Source: Aeromicrobium sp.
Lineage (GTDB): Bacteria > Actinomycetota > Actinomycetes > Propionibacteriales > Nocardioidaceae
Assembly: GCF_025965075.1 (NCBI RefSeq)
Contig: NZ_JAOPXQ010000098.1
Span: forward strand, 1-41,403
Direction: 5' to 3'
DNA: 41,403 bases
Positions within the stretch are counted from its first letter, which is position 1, and the number at the start of each line of letters is the position of its first letter. The notes beneath the pieces were generated by a model that saw nothing but the letters and a program-made list of their open reading frames with translations, had not been told where the DNA came from and searched no databases. Below are positions 27,366 through 36,782 of the stretch, in pieces. The position numbers were made by a program, and so were the translations under genes.

Positions 27366-27438
27366 CTCCCCCACTTGGACTCGAACCAAGAACCCTCCGA
27401 TTAACAGTCGAATGCTCTGCCAATTGAGCTATGGGGGA
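27366..27438 (-). tRNA. tRNA-Asn (anticodon GTT)
   Basis: TCCCCCATAGCTCAATTGGCAGAGCATTCGACTGTTAATCGGAGGGTTCTTGGTTCGAGTCCAAGTGGGGGAG. Confidence 0.96.
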
Positions 27439-28022
27439 TCGGCTCCTCGCTGCGGAGGAGCACGGTCGACAACTTTAGCAAGTCCCCTGCGGAGTTGTCG
27501 CATCGCCTTCCCCTCGCGTGTTCGGACCTGCGCGACGGACACTCCCAGGTGCTGTGCCACGGCGATTCGCGACATCGGGATCGGGGTGTCACCCGCGAGT
27601 CCGAACCTCAGACGGACGACCTCGGCGAGCTCCTCGGGCAGCCCCTCCAGGAGGTCCGTGGAACTGACCCCCGGGTCCTCGACGGCCGGCTCCAGGTCAC
27701 CGAGCGGAAGGTCCGGGAGAGCCTCCCGGTGCATCTCGGCACCGATCCAGTGCCACGCGTACGTCGCCAGGCGGACCCCACGGTCGGGATCGAACCGGTC
27801 GATCGCCCGGATCAGCCCGATCGCGCCGGACTGGACGGCTTCGCGGAGCTCCTCGCCACTGAGGCCGCGCAGCCGGGCCCGGAGGGCGACCGACCGCAGG
27901 CCGGACGTGATGAGCTCCGCACGGGCGTCGAGGTCGCCGGTGCGGGCGAGCCGGGCCAGGGCCCGCTCCTCGGCCGCGTCGATCGGTTGGCGGGCCAGCA
28001 GGTCGCGCACGAAGTCATCCAC
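27429..28022 (-). CDS. Sigma-70 family RNA polymerase sigma factor (197 aa, regions 2 and 4)
   Basis: GLSGEELREAVQSGAIGLIRAIDRFDPDRGVRLATYAWHWIGAEMHREAL (region 2), EELAEVVRLRFGLAGDTPIPMSRIAVAQHLGVSVAQVRTREGKAMRQLRRGL (region 4). Confidence 0.9.
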   Translation of the reverse strand: MDDFVRDLLARQPIDAAEERALARLARTGDLDARAELITSGLRSVALRARLRGLSGEELREAVQSGAIGLIRAIDRFDPDRGVRLATYAWHWIGAEMHREALPDLPLGDLEPAVEDPGVSSTDLLEGLPEELAEVVRLRFGLAGDTPIPMSRIAVAQHLGVSVAQVRTREGKAMRQLRRGLAKVVDRAPPQRGADPP

Positions 28023-28097
28023 TCCCCCAGCCTCGGCCGTCTCGCGCCGACGTGGTCGCCTCGACGACCCGGCTGTGGACGCCGGGAAGCGTCACCG

Positions 28098-30002
28098 TCA
28101 GCTGGGGACGTCCTCGCCGAGCGAGCGGTCCCGCAGCTGGCGGAACTGCTGCTCCAGCGCGATGAGCTCGCCGAACATCCGGTTGTAGACCTCGGCCTGC
28201 TCGATCGGGTTGGTGCGCTGCAGCTTGGACTTGACGTCCGCGATGCTCCGACCGAGGGTCAGCAGCTGGAGCCGGATGACGACCGAGGCGACGACGGCGG
28301 GCGTGTTGCCCTCCCGGGCGCGCATCGGCTCGACCGCGGCGATCGACAGGATGCGCTTGGCGTCCTCGTCGGCGACGCTGTCGGCCAGCTGCGGGAGCCA
28401 GTTGGTGTCGGGCCCGGTCGGCCACGGCATCTTCTCGATGTGCTGCCACAGGAGCCGCGAGATGGGATGGGTGAAGTCGTTGTCGTCCAGGTCCTCGGCG
28501 ACCGCCGCGGCGAGGTGGGGGTGCTGCACGATCGCCTTGAGCGCCTCCCGCTCGTCGGCGAACTGGGGCAGGCCGAAGTTGACCGCCGGGGACGGGATCG
28601 CCGCCGGTGCAGCCTCGGCGACCGCGGCCTGCTGGGCACCGGTCCTGGGCGCACCGGCCTTGGGCGCGGAGGCGGCGCGCCGGCGGTGCTCGGACCGGAC
28701 CTGCTCGATGTCGGTGCCGACGCGTCCGGCGATCTCCCGCAGCAGCGCGTCGACCTTGGACTTGTCGCGGATCGCGGACGCCAGCGAGACCGCCTCCCGG
28801 ACGGCATCGACCCGTTGGTCGCCGCGGTCGAGGTCGTACTTGCCCAGCATGTTGTCGAGCACGAAGCGGTAGAGCGGGATCCGGGACGCGACGAGCTCGC
28901 GCACCGCGGCGTCGCCGTCGGCCAGGCGCAGGTCGCACGGGTCCATCCCGCGGGGCTCGACCGCGACATAGGTCTGGGCGACGAACTGCTGGTCGCCGTT
29001 GAACGTCTTGAGGGCCGCACGCTGGCCGGCCTCGTCGCCGTCGAACGTGAAGATGACCTCGCCGTGGAACGCCTGGTCGTCCAGCATCAGCCGGCGCATG
29101 ACCCGCGCATGGTCCTCGCCGAACGCCGTGCCGCACGTCGCGACGGCAGTCGTCACGCCGGCCTCGTGGCAGGCCATGACGTCGGTGTAGCCCTCGACGA
29201 TGACGGCCTGGCTCGAGGACGAGATCGAGCGGCGGGCCAGGTCGAGACCGTAGAGGACCTGGCTCTTCTTGTAGATCGGCGTCTCGGACGTGTTGAGGTA
29301 CTTCGCCTCGACCCGGTCGTCGTCGAACATGCGCCGGGCGCCGAAGCCGATGACCTCGCCGGTCATCTCCCGGATCGGCCAGAGCAGGCGTCCGCGGAAC
29401 CGGTCGTAGAGGCCGCGGGAGCCGCGCGAGGCGAGCCCCCCGACGACCAGCTCCTCCTCCGTGAAGCCCTTGCCGCGCAGGTGGGACACGAGCGCCTCGC
29501 CGCCGCGTGGCGCGAAGCCCATCCCGAACCGCTCGGCGGCGGCCTGGTCGAAGCCGCGGTCCTGGACGAACTGCCGGCCGGCCTGGGCGTCGGGCGACGA
29601 CTGGAGCGCGGCGGCGTAGAACTCGCCGGCCTCGCGGTGCGCGGCGAGCAGCCGCGGCCGCTGGTGCGGGTCACGGCGCGGGCCGGGGGTGCCACCCTCC
29701 TCGTAGCGGAGCGTGATGCCGCCCTTGGCCGCCAGCCGCTCGACCGTCTCGACGAAGCTCAGCCCCTCGATCTCCATCACGAACCTGAAGACGTCTCCGC
29801 CGGCACCGCAGCCGAAGCAGTGGTAGGAGCCGACCGAGGGACGGACGTTGAACGACGGGGACTTCTCGTCGTGGAACGGGCACAGCCCCTTGCGGGAGCC
29901 GCCGCCGGCGTTCTTGAGGGTCACGTACTGCTCGACGACCTCGTCGATGCGGGTGCGTTCGCGGACGAGCTGGATGTCCTCGTCCTTGATGCGCCCGGCC
30001 AT
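28098..30002 (-). CDS. dnaG: DNA primase
   Basis: MAGRIKDEDIQLVRERTRIDEVVEQYVTLKNAGGGSRKGLCPFHDEKSPSFNVRPSVGSYHCFGCGAGGDVFRFVMEIEGLSF. Confidence 0.97.
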   Translation of the reverse strand: MAGRIKDEDIQLVRERTRIDEVVEQYVTLKNAGGGSRKGLCPFHDEKSPSFNVRPSVGSYHCFGCGAGGDVFRFVMEIEGLSFVETVERLAAKGGITLRYEEGGTPGPRRDPHQRPRLLAAHREAGEFYAAALQSSPDAQAGRQFVQDRGFDQAAAERFGMGFAPRGGEALVSHLRGKGFTEEELVVGGLASRGSRGLYDRFRGRLLWPIREMTGEVIGFGARRMFDDDRVEAKYLNTSETPIYKKSQVLYGLDLARRSISSSSQAVIVEGYTDVMACHEAGVTTAVATCGTAFGEDHARVMRRLMLDDQAFHGEVIFTFDGDEAGQRAALKTFNGDQQFVAQTYVAVEPRGMDPCDLRLADGDAAVRELVASRIPLYRFVLDNMLGKYDLDRGDQRVDAVREAVSLASAIRDKSKVDALLREIAGRVGTDIEQVRSEHRRRAASAPKAGAPRTGAQQAAVAEAAPAAIPSPAVNFGLPQFADEREALKAIVQHPHLAAAVAEDLDDNDFTHPISRLLWQHIEKMPWPTGPDTNWLPQLADSVADEDAKRILSIAAVEPMRAREGNTPAVVASVVIRLQLLTLGRSIADVKSKLQRTNPIEQAEVYNRMFGELIALEQQFRQLRDRSLGEDVPS

Positions 30003-30057
30003 GGGGTGAATGTTAGTCGCCGCCCACCACGGGCGATCGGCCCGCACCGCCTCCGGG

Positions 30058-31290
30058 TCAGCTCAGGAGGCGTAGCGCCCAGGCCCGGGCGGACACGTCG
30101 GTCAGGCTCGCGACCTGGTCGATCACGACCCGGCGGCGGGCCGCGTCGTCGGTGGCCCGGGTGAAGTCCTCGGCGAACTCGGCCTCCAGCTCGCGCCCCT
30201 CCGAGCGGTCGAGCACGTCGACGAGGGCCAGCAGCAGCTCGCGCTGGCGTCCCAGTGGGCCGGCCCGGTCGTCGGAGCGCATGACGTAGTGGGCCGCGAT
30301 CGACTTCAGCACCGTGATCTCGTCGCGGGTCTCGGCCGGGACCTCCAGGTCGGCGCCGAACCGGGTCAGCGGACCCGACCCCCAGGTCCGGACCGTGGCG
30401 AGCTCGGCGGCGTGCGCGAAGCGGCCGATCAGGGCGCTCGTGAGGCTCTTGAGGACCGCCCGCTCGGCCCGGCTGCCGTCGAACGACGTCGTCGGCCACT
30501 CCGGCATCTCCTGCAGCCGGGCGAGCGCCGCGTCGAGCCGGTCGTCGGTCGCGGTGTCGTCGTACCAGTCGCGGGCGACCCCGCGGATCGACGCGGTGTC
30601 GAGCGTGCCGCCCCGCAGCTCGAACCAGCCACCCACGACACCGTCCTCGACGTCGTGCACCGAGTACGCGATGTCGTCGGCCAGGTCCATGACCTGCGCC
30701 TCGATCGGGCGTCGTCGCAGTGGGGCGCCGTCACGGAGCCAGTCGAAGACCGGCCGGTCGTCGGAGTACGCACCGAACTTCGCGCTCCCGTCCGGCGCCT
30801 CGCCGCGGGGCCACGGATACTTCACGCACGCCGACAGCGTCGCCCGGGTCAGGTTGAGCCCGACGCTGCGACCGTCCGGGCCGAACGCCTTGGACTCCAG
30901 CCGGCTCAGGATCCGCAGGGTCTGCGCGTTGCCCTCGAAACCGCCGCACCCCTGCGCCGCCTCGTCCAGGGCGACCTCCCCGTTGTGCCCGAACGGCGGG
31001 TGCCCGAGATCGTGCGCCAGCGCGGCGGAGTCGACGATGTCCGGATTGCAGCCCAGCGCCTTGCCGAGCTCACGGGCGACCTGGGCCACCTCGAGCGAGT
31101 GGGTCAGGCGGTTGCGGACGAAGTCGTCGAACCCCGCACCCATGACCTGAGTCTTGGCCGACAGCCGGCGCAGCGCGGCGGAGTGGACGACGCGCGCACG
31201 GTCCCGCTCGAAGGGCGTACGCCCCGAGCGCTTGGGTGGCTCGTCGACGAAGCGCTCCCACGCCTCCTCGCCGTACGGCTGGTCGGTCAT
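30058..31290 (-). CDS. dgt: Deoxyguanosinetriphosphate triphosphohydrolase (HD domain)
   Basis: RTPFERDRARVVHSAALRRLSAKTQVMGAGFDDFVRNRLTHSLEVAQVAREL...ALAHDLGHPPFGHNGE. Confidence 0.95.
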   Translation of the reverse strand: MTDQPYGEEAWERFVDEPPKRSGRTPFERDRARVVHSAALRRLSAKTQVMGAGFDDFVRNRLTHSLEVAQVARELGKALGCNPDIVDSAALAHDLGHPPFGHNGEVALDEAAQGCGGFEGNAQTLRILSRLESKAFGPDGRSVGLNLTRATLSACVKYPWPRGEAPDGSAKFGAYSDDRPVFDWLRDGAPLRRRPIEAQVMDLADDIAYSVHDVEDGVVGGWFELRGGTLDTASIRGVARDWYDDTATDDRLDAALARLQEMPEWPTTSFDGSRAERAVLKSLTSALIGRFAHAAELATVRTWGSGPLTRFGADLEVPAETRDEITVLKSIAAHYVMRSDDRAGPLGRQRELLLALVDVLDRSEGRELEAEFAEDFTRATDDAARRRVVIDQVASLTDVSARAWALRLLS

Positions 31291-31751
31291 CGGATCGTCT
31301 TGGCCATCGTGTGGCTCGTGGTCCCGAACCCCGAGGTCTCGTAGAGGCCGATCGCGGTCTCGTTGTGGGCGAACACGTGGAGCCGCAGCACCCCGATGCT
31401 GTGGTCGGCGCACCAGCCCTCGGCCGCCTCGAGGAGCTCGCGCCCCAGCCCGCGACCACGGTGATCGGCCCGGACCTCGATGTCGTAGATGTAGGTCTCC
31501 GGCACGGTCAGGTCGGGATCCGTGAAGAGCCACAGCACGCCGACCTCCACGCCGTCGACCGTGCCGACGAAGAGGTCGTGCCCGTCGGTGTCGACGCCGT
31601 CGGGCAGGAGCTCCGCCTGCTCCCGGCACGACCGCGCGACCGCGCCGTCCTCGAGCCAGCTGCCGGACTCGACCTTCTCACGGGCGTAGCTGAGGACCAG
31701 CTGGTCGTTCCACGGCCCGAACCGCTCGGCAGTCATGGGCTCAAGGATCAT
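31287..31751 (-). CDS. GNAT family N-acetyltransferase
   Basis: YIYDIEVRADHRGRGLGRELLEAAEGWCADHSIGVLRLHVFAHNETAIGLYETSGF; stop overlaps dgt start (ATGA). Confidence 0.93.
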   Translation of the reverse strand: MILEPMTAERFGPWNDQLVLSYAREKVESGSWLEDGAVARSCREQAELLPDGVDTDGHDLFVGTVDGVEVGVLWLFTDPDLTVPETYIYDIEVRADHRGRGLGRELLEAAEGWCADHSIGVLRLHVFAHNETAIGLYETSGFGTTSHTMAKTIR

Positions 31752-31943
31752 GTCCACAGGGTAGCGACGAGCGCCCGCACTCCGGCGCACGCAGTTGCCA
31801 CGTTTCGGACCCGTCCCGACGATCTGCGCGCCGTCATCTCGTCTGTGCAGATCGACCACCCCACGCCAGACCGTTCCGGGCCGACGCCCGGACTGGTGGC
31901 TGATCTACCGGAGGGGTCGAGCGGCGCTACGCACCCTGAGGAG

Positions 31944-32795
31944 TCAGAACTTGCCGTTGCGGGGACGCGGCTGGCAGGTCGGGCACCAGAACGACGACCG
32001 GTTCATGAACGCGTCGCGGCGGATGGGGGTGCCGCACCGCTGGCACGGCTCGCCCTCCTGCCCGTACGCCTGCAGGGACCGGTCGAAGTAGCCGCTGTTG
32101 CCGTTGACGTTGACGTAGAGCGCGTCGAACGACGTGCCGCCCTGGGCCAACGCCTCGCGCATGACCTCGCCGATGTGGGTCAGCAGCCCCTCGACCTCGC
32201 GGGTCCGGAGGTGCCGGGTGTTGCGGGCGTAGTGCAGCGGCGTGCGCCACAGGGCCTCGTCGGCGTAGATGTTGCCGACCCCCGAGATCAGCGTCTGGTC
32301 GAGGATCGCGCGCTTGACGCCGGTCTGGCGCTTCCGGATCCGGGTGGAGAACGCGGCGGCGTCGAACAACGGGTCCAGCGGGTCGCGGGCGATGTGCGCG
32401 ATCTCCGGCGGCAGCTCGGCACCGTCCTCGCTGAACGCCATGCCGCCGAAGATCCGCTGGTCGGCGAACCGCAGCTCCCGGCCGTCGTCGAGGGTCAGGG
32501 CGATCCGCAGATGGCGCGGCGGCGGAGCGGCGGCCTCGGAGATCAGGAACTGCCCGCTCATCCCGAGGTGGCACAGCACGGCGTCACCGTGATCGAGCTG
32601 CAGCCAGAGATACTTGCCGCGCCGTGCGGCGCCCACGACCGTACGTCCTTGGAGCCGGTGGCCGAAGTCGGCCGGGCCGGGCAGGTGGCGACGCAGCGAC
32701 CGGACGTCGTGGACCGTGACGCCCACGATCGTGCGGCCGACCACGTGGTCGGCGATGCCGATGCGGACGACCTCGACCTCGGGGAGCTCCGGCAC
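31944..32795 (-). CDS. mutM: Formamidopyrimidine-DNA glycosylase
   Basis: [23 protein letters not shown]...[20 protein letters not shown]...C-terminal zinc finger [25 protein letters not shown]. Confidence 0.96.
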   Translation of the reverse strand: MPELPEVEVVRIGIADHVVGRTIVGVTVHDVRSLRRHLPGPADFGHRLQGRTVVGAARRGKYLWLQLDHGDAVLCHLGMSGQFLISEAAAPPPRHLRIALTLDDGRELRFADQRIFGGMAFSEDGAELPPEIAHIARDPLDPLFDAAAFSTRIRKRQTGVKRAILDQTLISGVGNIYADEALWRTPLHYARNTRHLRTREVEGLLTHIGEVMREALAQGGTSFDALYVNVNGNSGYFDRSLQAYGQEGEPCQRCGTPIRRDAFMNRSSFWCPTCQPRPRNGKF

Positions 32796-32798
32796 GGG

Positions 32799-33509
32799 TC
32801 AGGTGGTGGCGTCGAGCTCGGTGCTGATGGCCCGCCAGGCGATCTCGGCGACCATCTGCTCGGCTTCCTTCTTGGAGCGGCCGGCGCCGCCGCCGTAGGT
32901 GGTCTCGCCGACGACGACCTCGGCCGTGAAGCTCTTGTCGTGGTCGGGACCGGTGCCCACCAGGACGTACTGCGGCACACCGAGGTTGTTGTTGGCGGCG
33001 ATCTCCTGCAGCGACGTCTTCCAGTCCAGGCCCGCACCGAGCTCGGCGGCGACCGCGATCACGGGATCGAACACGCGGTGGATGACCTCCGCGGCGCGCT
33101 CGATGCCGAACTGCACGTAGATCGCGCCCAGGAGCGCCTCGACCGTGTCGGACAGGATCGAGGCCTTGTCGCGCCCACCGGTCGACTCCTCGCCACGGCC
33201 GAGCCGGACGTGCTCGCCAATGCCGAGCGTGCGCGCCACCTCGGCGAGCGCCTTGGCGCTGACCACGGCGGCGCGAAGCTTCGCGAGCTGCCCCTCGGGC
33301 AGGTCGGGATGGCCCGTGAAGAGCGTGTCGGTGACGACGAGCCCGAGCACCGAGTCCCCGAGGAACTCGAGGCGCTCGTTGTTGGGCACACCGCCGTTCT
33401 CGTACGCGAATGAGCGGTGCGTCAGCGCGTGCTGAAGCAGCTCCGGGTCGAGATCCTGGACTCCCAGGACGTCCCGGAGCGCCTCAGCGTCAACTGCGGC
33501 AGAGATCAG
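32799..33509 (-). CDS. rnc: Ribonuclease III (start codon uncertain)
   Basis: [37 protein letters not shown] (RNase III signature) and C-terminal dsRBD; ORF open to GTG 33560. Confidence 0.93.
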   Translation of the reverse strand: MISAAVDAEALRDVLGVQDLDPELLQHALTHRSFAYENGGVPNNERLEFLGDSVLGLVVTDTLFTGHPDLPEGQLAKLRAAVVSAKALAEVARTLGIGEHVRLGRGEESTGGRDKASILSDTVEALLGAIYVQFGIERAAEVIHRVFDPVIAVAAELGAGLDWKTSLQEIAANNNLGVPQYVLVGTGPDHDKSFTAEVVVGETTYGGGAGRSKKEAEQMVAEIAWRAISTELDATT

Positions 33510-33691
33510 AGGACCTGGCGACGCTCGCCGCGAGCTCCGTACTGTCCACACTTGGTGCACGCGTGGTGCGGCTGCACCTTGGAGTCACACGCAGGGTTGG
33601 CGCAGTCGACGATCGCCGTTGCGGTGGTCTTCCACTGCGAACGACGGTGACGCGTGTTGCTGCGCGACATCTTCCTCTTCGGGACTGCCAC
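33506..33691 (-). CDS. rpmF: 50S ribosomal protein L32
   Basis: [61 protein letters not shown]. Confidence 0.96.
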   Translation of the reverse strand: MAVPKRKMSRSNTRHRRSQWKTTATAIVDCANPACDSKVQPHHACTKCGQYGARGERRQVL

Positions 33692-33694
33692 GAT

Positions 33695-34291
33695 CTACTC
33701 CTTGCTGTCGTCGGACGTGATGTCCGACTCTGACTGGTCGGCTGACGGGACCGGTTGCTCCGCCAGCTGGCTCAGCGCCGACCATCGTGGGTCGATCGCC
33801 TCACCGTGTGTGTGCTCTGGATCATCCGCGAGCCGTGCGCCGCACTCGGGGCACAGTCCCGGACATTCCGGACCACACAACGGGTTGTGCGGCAGTGCGA
33901 GCACCACCGCGTCCCGCAGGACGATTTCGAGGTCGAGCTGGTCGTCCTCGAGGACATGATCCTCCTCGTCCGCATCCTCCGGTGTGGAGGGTGCTTCGAA
34001 GAGGTAGAGCTCCTGGAATCCGACGGTGACAGCTTCGTCGATCGGCTCCAGGCACCGCACGCACTCGCCCACTGCCCGCGCCGAGGCGGTCCCTGTCGCC
34101 AGGAGCCCTTCCATGATCGCCTCGAGCCGGAGCTCGATCTCGATCGTGGAACCCTCGGGAACGGCGTAGACGTCGTATCCCATCTCTGCCGGCGCCGGGA
34201 TGGTCAGCTGCAGCGTACGTTCGGTGCCGGGATGACGACCCATATCGTGGGTGTCGATGACCAGCGGTCCGGACAGCACGTTTTCACCCAT
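33695..34291 (-). CDS. yceD: YceD family (DUF177) protein
   Basis: Central VGECVRCLEPIDEAVTVGFQELYLF and C-terminal NPLCGPECPGLCPECGARLADDPEH; directly upstream of rpmF. Confidence 0.9.
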   Translation of the reverse strand: MGENVLSGPLVIDTHDMGRHPGTERTLQLTIPAPAEMGYDVYAVPEGSTIEIELRLEAIMEGLLATGTASARAVGECVRCLEPIDEAVTVGFQELYLFEAPSTPEDADEEDHVLEDDQLDLEIVLRDAVVLALPHNPLCGPECPGLCPECGARLADDPEHTHGEAIDPRWSALSQLAEQPVPSADQSESDITSDDSKE

Positions 34292-34412
34292 CCATCCAAG
34301 AGCACGACAAGAGTTCGACCTGCAAGCAGGCCGAGGTAAATCGTAACCCGCCGGGCCACGCCGAGGCCAATCGGCCACACCGACTGTCCGCCGTCGGTGA
34401 CACCATGGCGAC

Positions 34413-35597
34413 ATGACCGAGGGCACCGTCCTGCACGCCGACCTCGACGCGTTCTACGCGTCGGTCGAGCAGCGCGACGACCCGTCGCTGCGCGGGCGGC
34501 CCGTCATCGTCGGCGGCGGGGTCGTGCTGGCGGCGAGCTACGAGGCCAAGGCGCGCGGCGTCCGGACGGCAATGGGTGGGCGTCAGGCGCTCCGCGCGTG
34601 TCCCGACGCGATCGTCGTGCCCCCGCGGATGAGCGCCTACACCGAGGCGAGCCGCGCGGTGTTCGAGGTGTTTCACGACACCACGCCGGTCGTCGAGGGC
34701 ATCTCGATCGACGAGGCGTTCCTCGAGGTCGGGGGCCTGCGCCGGATCCGGGGCGCCCCGTCGGTCATCGCCCAGCAGCTGCGTGACGACGTCCGCGAGC
34801 GGGTCGGGCTGCCGATCTCGGTCGGCGTCGCCCGGACGAAGTACCTCGCCAAGGTCGCCTCCGCGGTCTCCAAGCCGGAGGGACTGCTGGTCGTGCCGGT
34901 CGAGCGGGAGCTCGAGTTCCTCCACGCCCTGCCGGTCGAACGCCTGTGGGGTGTCGGCAAGGTCACGTCCGCCAAGCTGCGCGAGGCGCGCATCCACACC
35001 GTCGGCGACGTGGCGCAGATGTTCGAGGTCGAGCTGGTCCAGCTGCTCGGGCCGGGTGCCGGCCGCCACCTGCACGCGCTGGCCCACAACCGGGACCCTC
35101 GGCCGGTGCAGACCGGGAAGCGTCACGGGTCGATGGGCGCTCAGCACGCGATCGGATCGGGCCGGCACTCGGCCGCCGAGCTCGACCTGACCCTGCTGAC
35201 GCTGGTCGACCGGGTGACGCGCCGGATGCGGGCCGCCGGGCGTACCGGCAGCACCGTGACGATCCGGCTGCGGTTCGGCGACTTCACCCGGTCCACCTCC
35301 TCGCACACGCTGTCGCAACCCACGGCGCACACCCTGACGGTCCTGGACACCGCCCGGCTGCTCCTGGCGTCCCGGGCCGGTGCGATCAAGGAGCGCGGCA
35401 TCACCCTGATCGGCGTGTCGGTCGGATCGCTGGACGACCAGCCCGAGCAGCTGTCGCTGCCGCTCGACGTGACGAGCGGGGCCGAGCTCGACTCGGTCAT
35501 CGACGCCGTCCGGGACAAGTTCGGCTCGGCGGCGCTCCGCCGCGCGGTCCAGGTCGGCACCCGGGACCCCCTCGCAGTCCCCCAGCTCCCGGACTGA
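34413..35597 (+). CDS. dinB: DNA polymerase IV (Y-family)
   Basis: VLHADLDAFYASVEQRDDPSLRGRPVIVGGGVVLAASYEAKARGVRTAM...SIDEAFLEVGG...GLPISVGVARTKYLAKVAS. Confidence 0.96.
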   Translation: MTEGTVLHADLDAFYASVEQRDDPSLRGRPVIVGGGVVLAASYEAKARGVRTAMGGRQALRACPDAIVVPPRMSAYTEASRAVFEVFHDTTPVVEGISIDEAFLEVGGLRRIRGAPSVIAQQLRDDVRERVGLPISVGVARTKYLAKVASAVSKPEGLLVVPVERELEFLHALPVERLWGVGKVTSAKLREARIHTVGDVAQMFEVELVQLLGPGAGRHLHALAHNRDPRPVQTGKRHGSMGAQHAIGSGRHSAAELDLTLLTLVDRVTRRMRAAGRTGSTVTIRLRFGDFTRSTSSHTLSQPTAHTLTVLDTARLLLASRAGAIKERGITLIGVSVGSLDDQPEQLSLPLDVTSGAELDSVIDAVRDKFGSAALRRAVQVGTRDPLAVPQLPD

Positions 35598-35615
35598 GTG
35601 CCGGGGCCCGGGCGA

Positions 35616-35852
35616 TCAACCCTCCGGCAGGGCGGCGAAGGCCTTCTTCATGTCGCGGTACCAGCCCAGAGACTTCTTGGGGTGCCGCCACCGGGACTTC
35701 ATCGCGTCACGCGCCTCCTGGTGGACGGGGTCCCCCGCCTTCTCCGCCTCCTTGAGGTGCTTGTCCTGGGCGTTGATGACGTCATCGGCGCTCTCGCCGC
35801 GGTGCTCGAGGTCGCAGGGACCTCCGAGCTGTCGACAGGTCATGGTCTTCAT
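35616..35852 (-). CDS. DUF1059-like small protein
   Basis: MKTMTCRQLGGPCDLEHRGESADDVINAQDKHLKEAEKAGDPVHQEARDAMKSRWRHPKKSLGWYRDMKKAFAALPEG. Confidence 0.82.
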   Translation of the reverse strand: MKTMTCRQLGGPCDLEHRGESADDVINAQDKHLKEAEKAGDPVHQEARDAMKSRWRHPKKSLGWYRDMKKAFAALPEG

Positions 35853-35944
35853 GATGCGGTGCTCCCGTTCGGTGGTGGGGCCTGGATGACCAGGCTGACA
35901 CCTTGTTGACGTCCGGAGGCGGCCGGATGTGACAGCGGCCGGGC

Positions 35945-36781
35945 TCAGGTGCGCGGACTCGCGCCGTCGCGCCGGGACACCTGCGCCAGCGTCGCGGGAT
36001 CGGCGCGGAACGTGATGCCGCGGACGACCCCGTCGACGACCGTGAAGTCGAACACCACCTTCGCCTCCCCGCGATGGAACCAGGCCGCGCCCGGACGGTC
36101 GCCGACGTGCACGGGAAGGGCCGAGTGGGCGCTGCCGTTGAAGAACTCGGCGACCTGACGTCCCCCGCGGATGGCCTCCGGCGTTCCCGCCACGACCGCG
36201 GCCCGGTCGGCCGTCACGTCCGCGTCGGGGGCCAGGAGCTGGATGAGGCGGTAGAAGTCGCCGTGCCGGGCCGCCGCCATGAACGCGTCGACGACCTCCC
36301 ACGTGGCCGGGCGGGCGTCGGGCGCCGGATCGCTGACCTTGGCCCGAGCGCGGGACGCCAGCTTGCGGGCGGACGCCGGCGTCGTGTCGAGGACCCCCGC
36401 GATCGTGGCGAACTCGATGTCGAAGCTGTCGTGCAGCACGAAGGCCACCCGCTCGGCCGGCGTGAGTCGATCGAGCACGACGACCAGCGCGGCTCCGACG
36501 GAGTCGGCGAGCGCGACCTCGTCGGCCGGGTCGGGAGCCGTCCCGGCCTCGCCGACGTCCTCGACCGGGACGGGCGTGCGGGCGCGGAGGCGATCCAGGC
36601 ACAGCCGGGTCGTGACGGTCGTGAGCCAGGCCGGGAGGCTCGCGATGTCCGCGTCGGAGGCGGAGAGGCGCAACCACGCGCGCTGCACGACGTCCTCGGC
36701 CTCGGCCTGGTCGACCAGCACGCGGGCCGCGATGGCGACCAGCCTGGGCCGCTCGGCCTCGAACTCGGCCGTCCGGTCCAC
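35945..36781 (-). CDS. ECF sigma factor with C-terminal SnoaL-like domain (SigJ/ECF41-like)
   Basis: Region 2 LVAIAARVLVDQAEAEDVVQRAWLRL, region 4 LTPAERVAFVLHDSFDIEFATIAGVLDTTPASARKLASRARAKV, then about 110 aa SnoaL-like tail. Confidence 0.88.
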   Translation of the reverse strand: MDRTAEFEAERPRLVAIAARVLVDQAEAEDVVQRAWLRLSASDADIASLPAWLTTVTTRLCLDRLRARTPVPVEDVGEAGTAPDPADEVALADSVGAALVVVLDRLTPAERVAFVLHDSFDIEFATIAGVLDTTPASARKLASRARAKVSDPAPDARPATWEVVDAFMAAARHGDFYRLIQLLAPDADVTADRAAVVAGTPEAIRGGRQVAEFFNGSAHSALPVHVGDRPGAAWFHRGEAKVVFDFTVVDGVVRGITFRADPATLAQVSRRDGASPRT

Positions 36782-36782
36782 G

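Noticed and set aside
27495-30164. 889-aa plus-strand ORF
   Set aside because: Antisense to dnaG and the sigma-factor gene; shadow composition with no recognisable domain
31236-33413. 725-aa plus-strand ORF
   Set aside because: Antisense across dgt, GNAT, mutM and rnc, all well supported on minus
34292-34412. LexA/SOS box upstream of dinB
   Set aside because: No convincing GAAC-N4-GTTC-type motif seen in the yceD-dinB intergenic region
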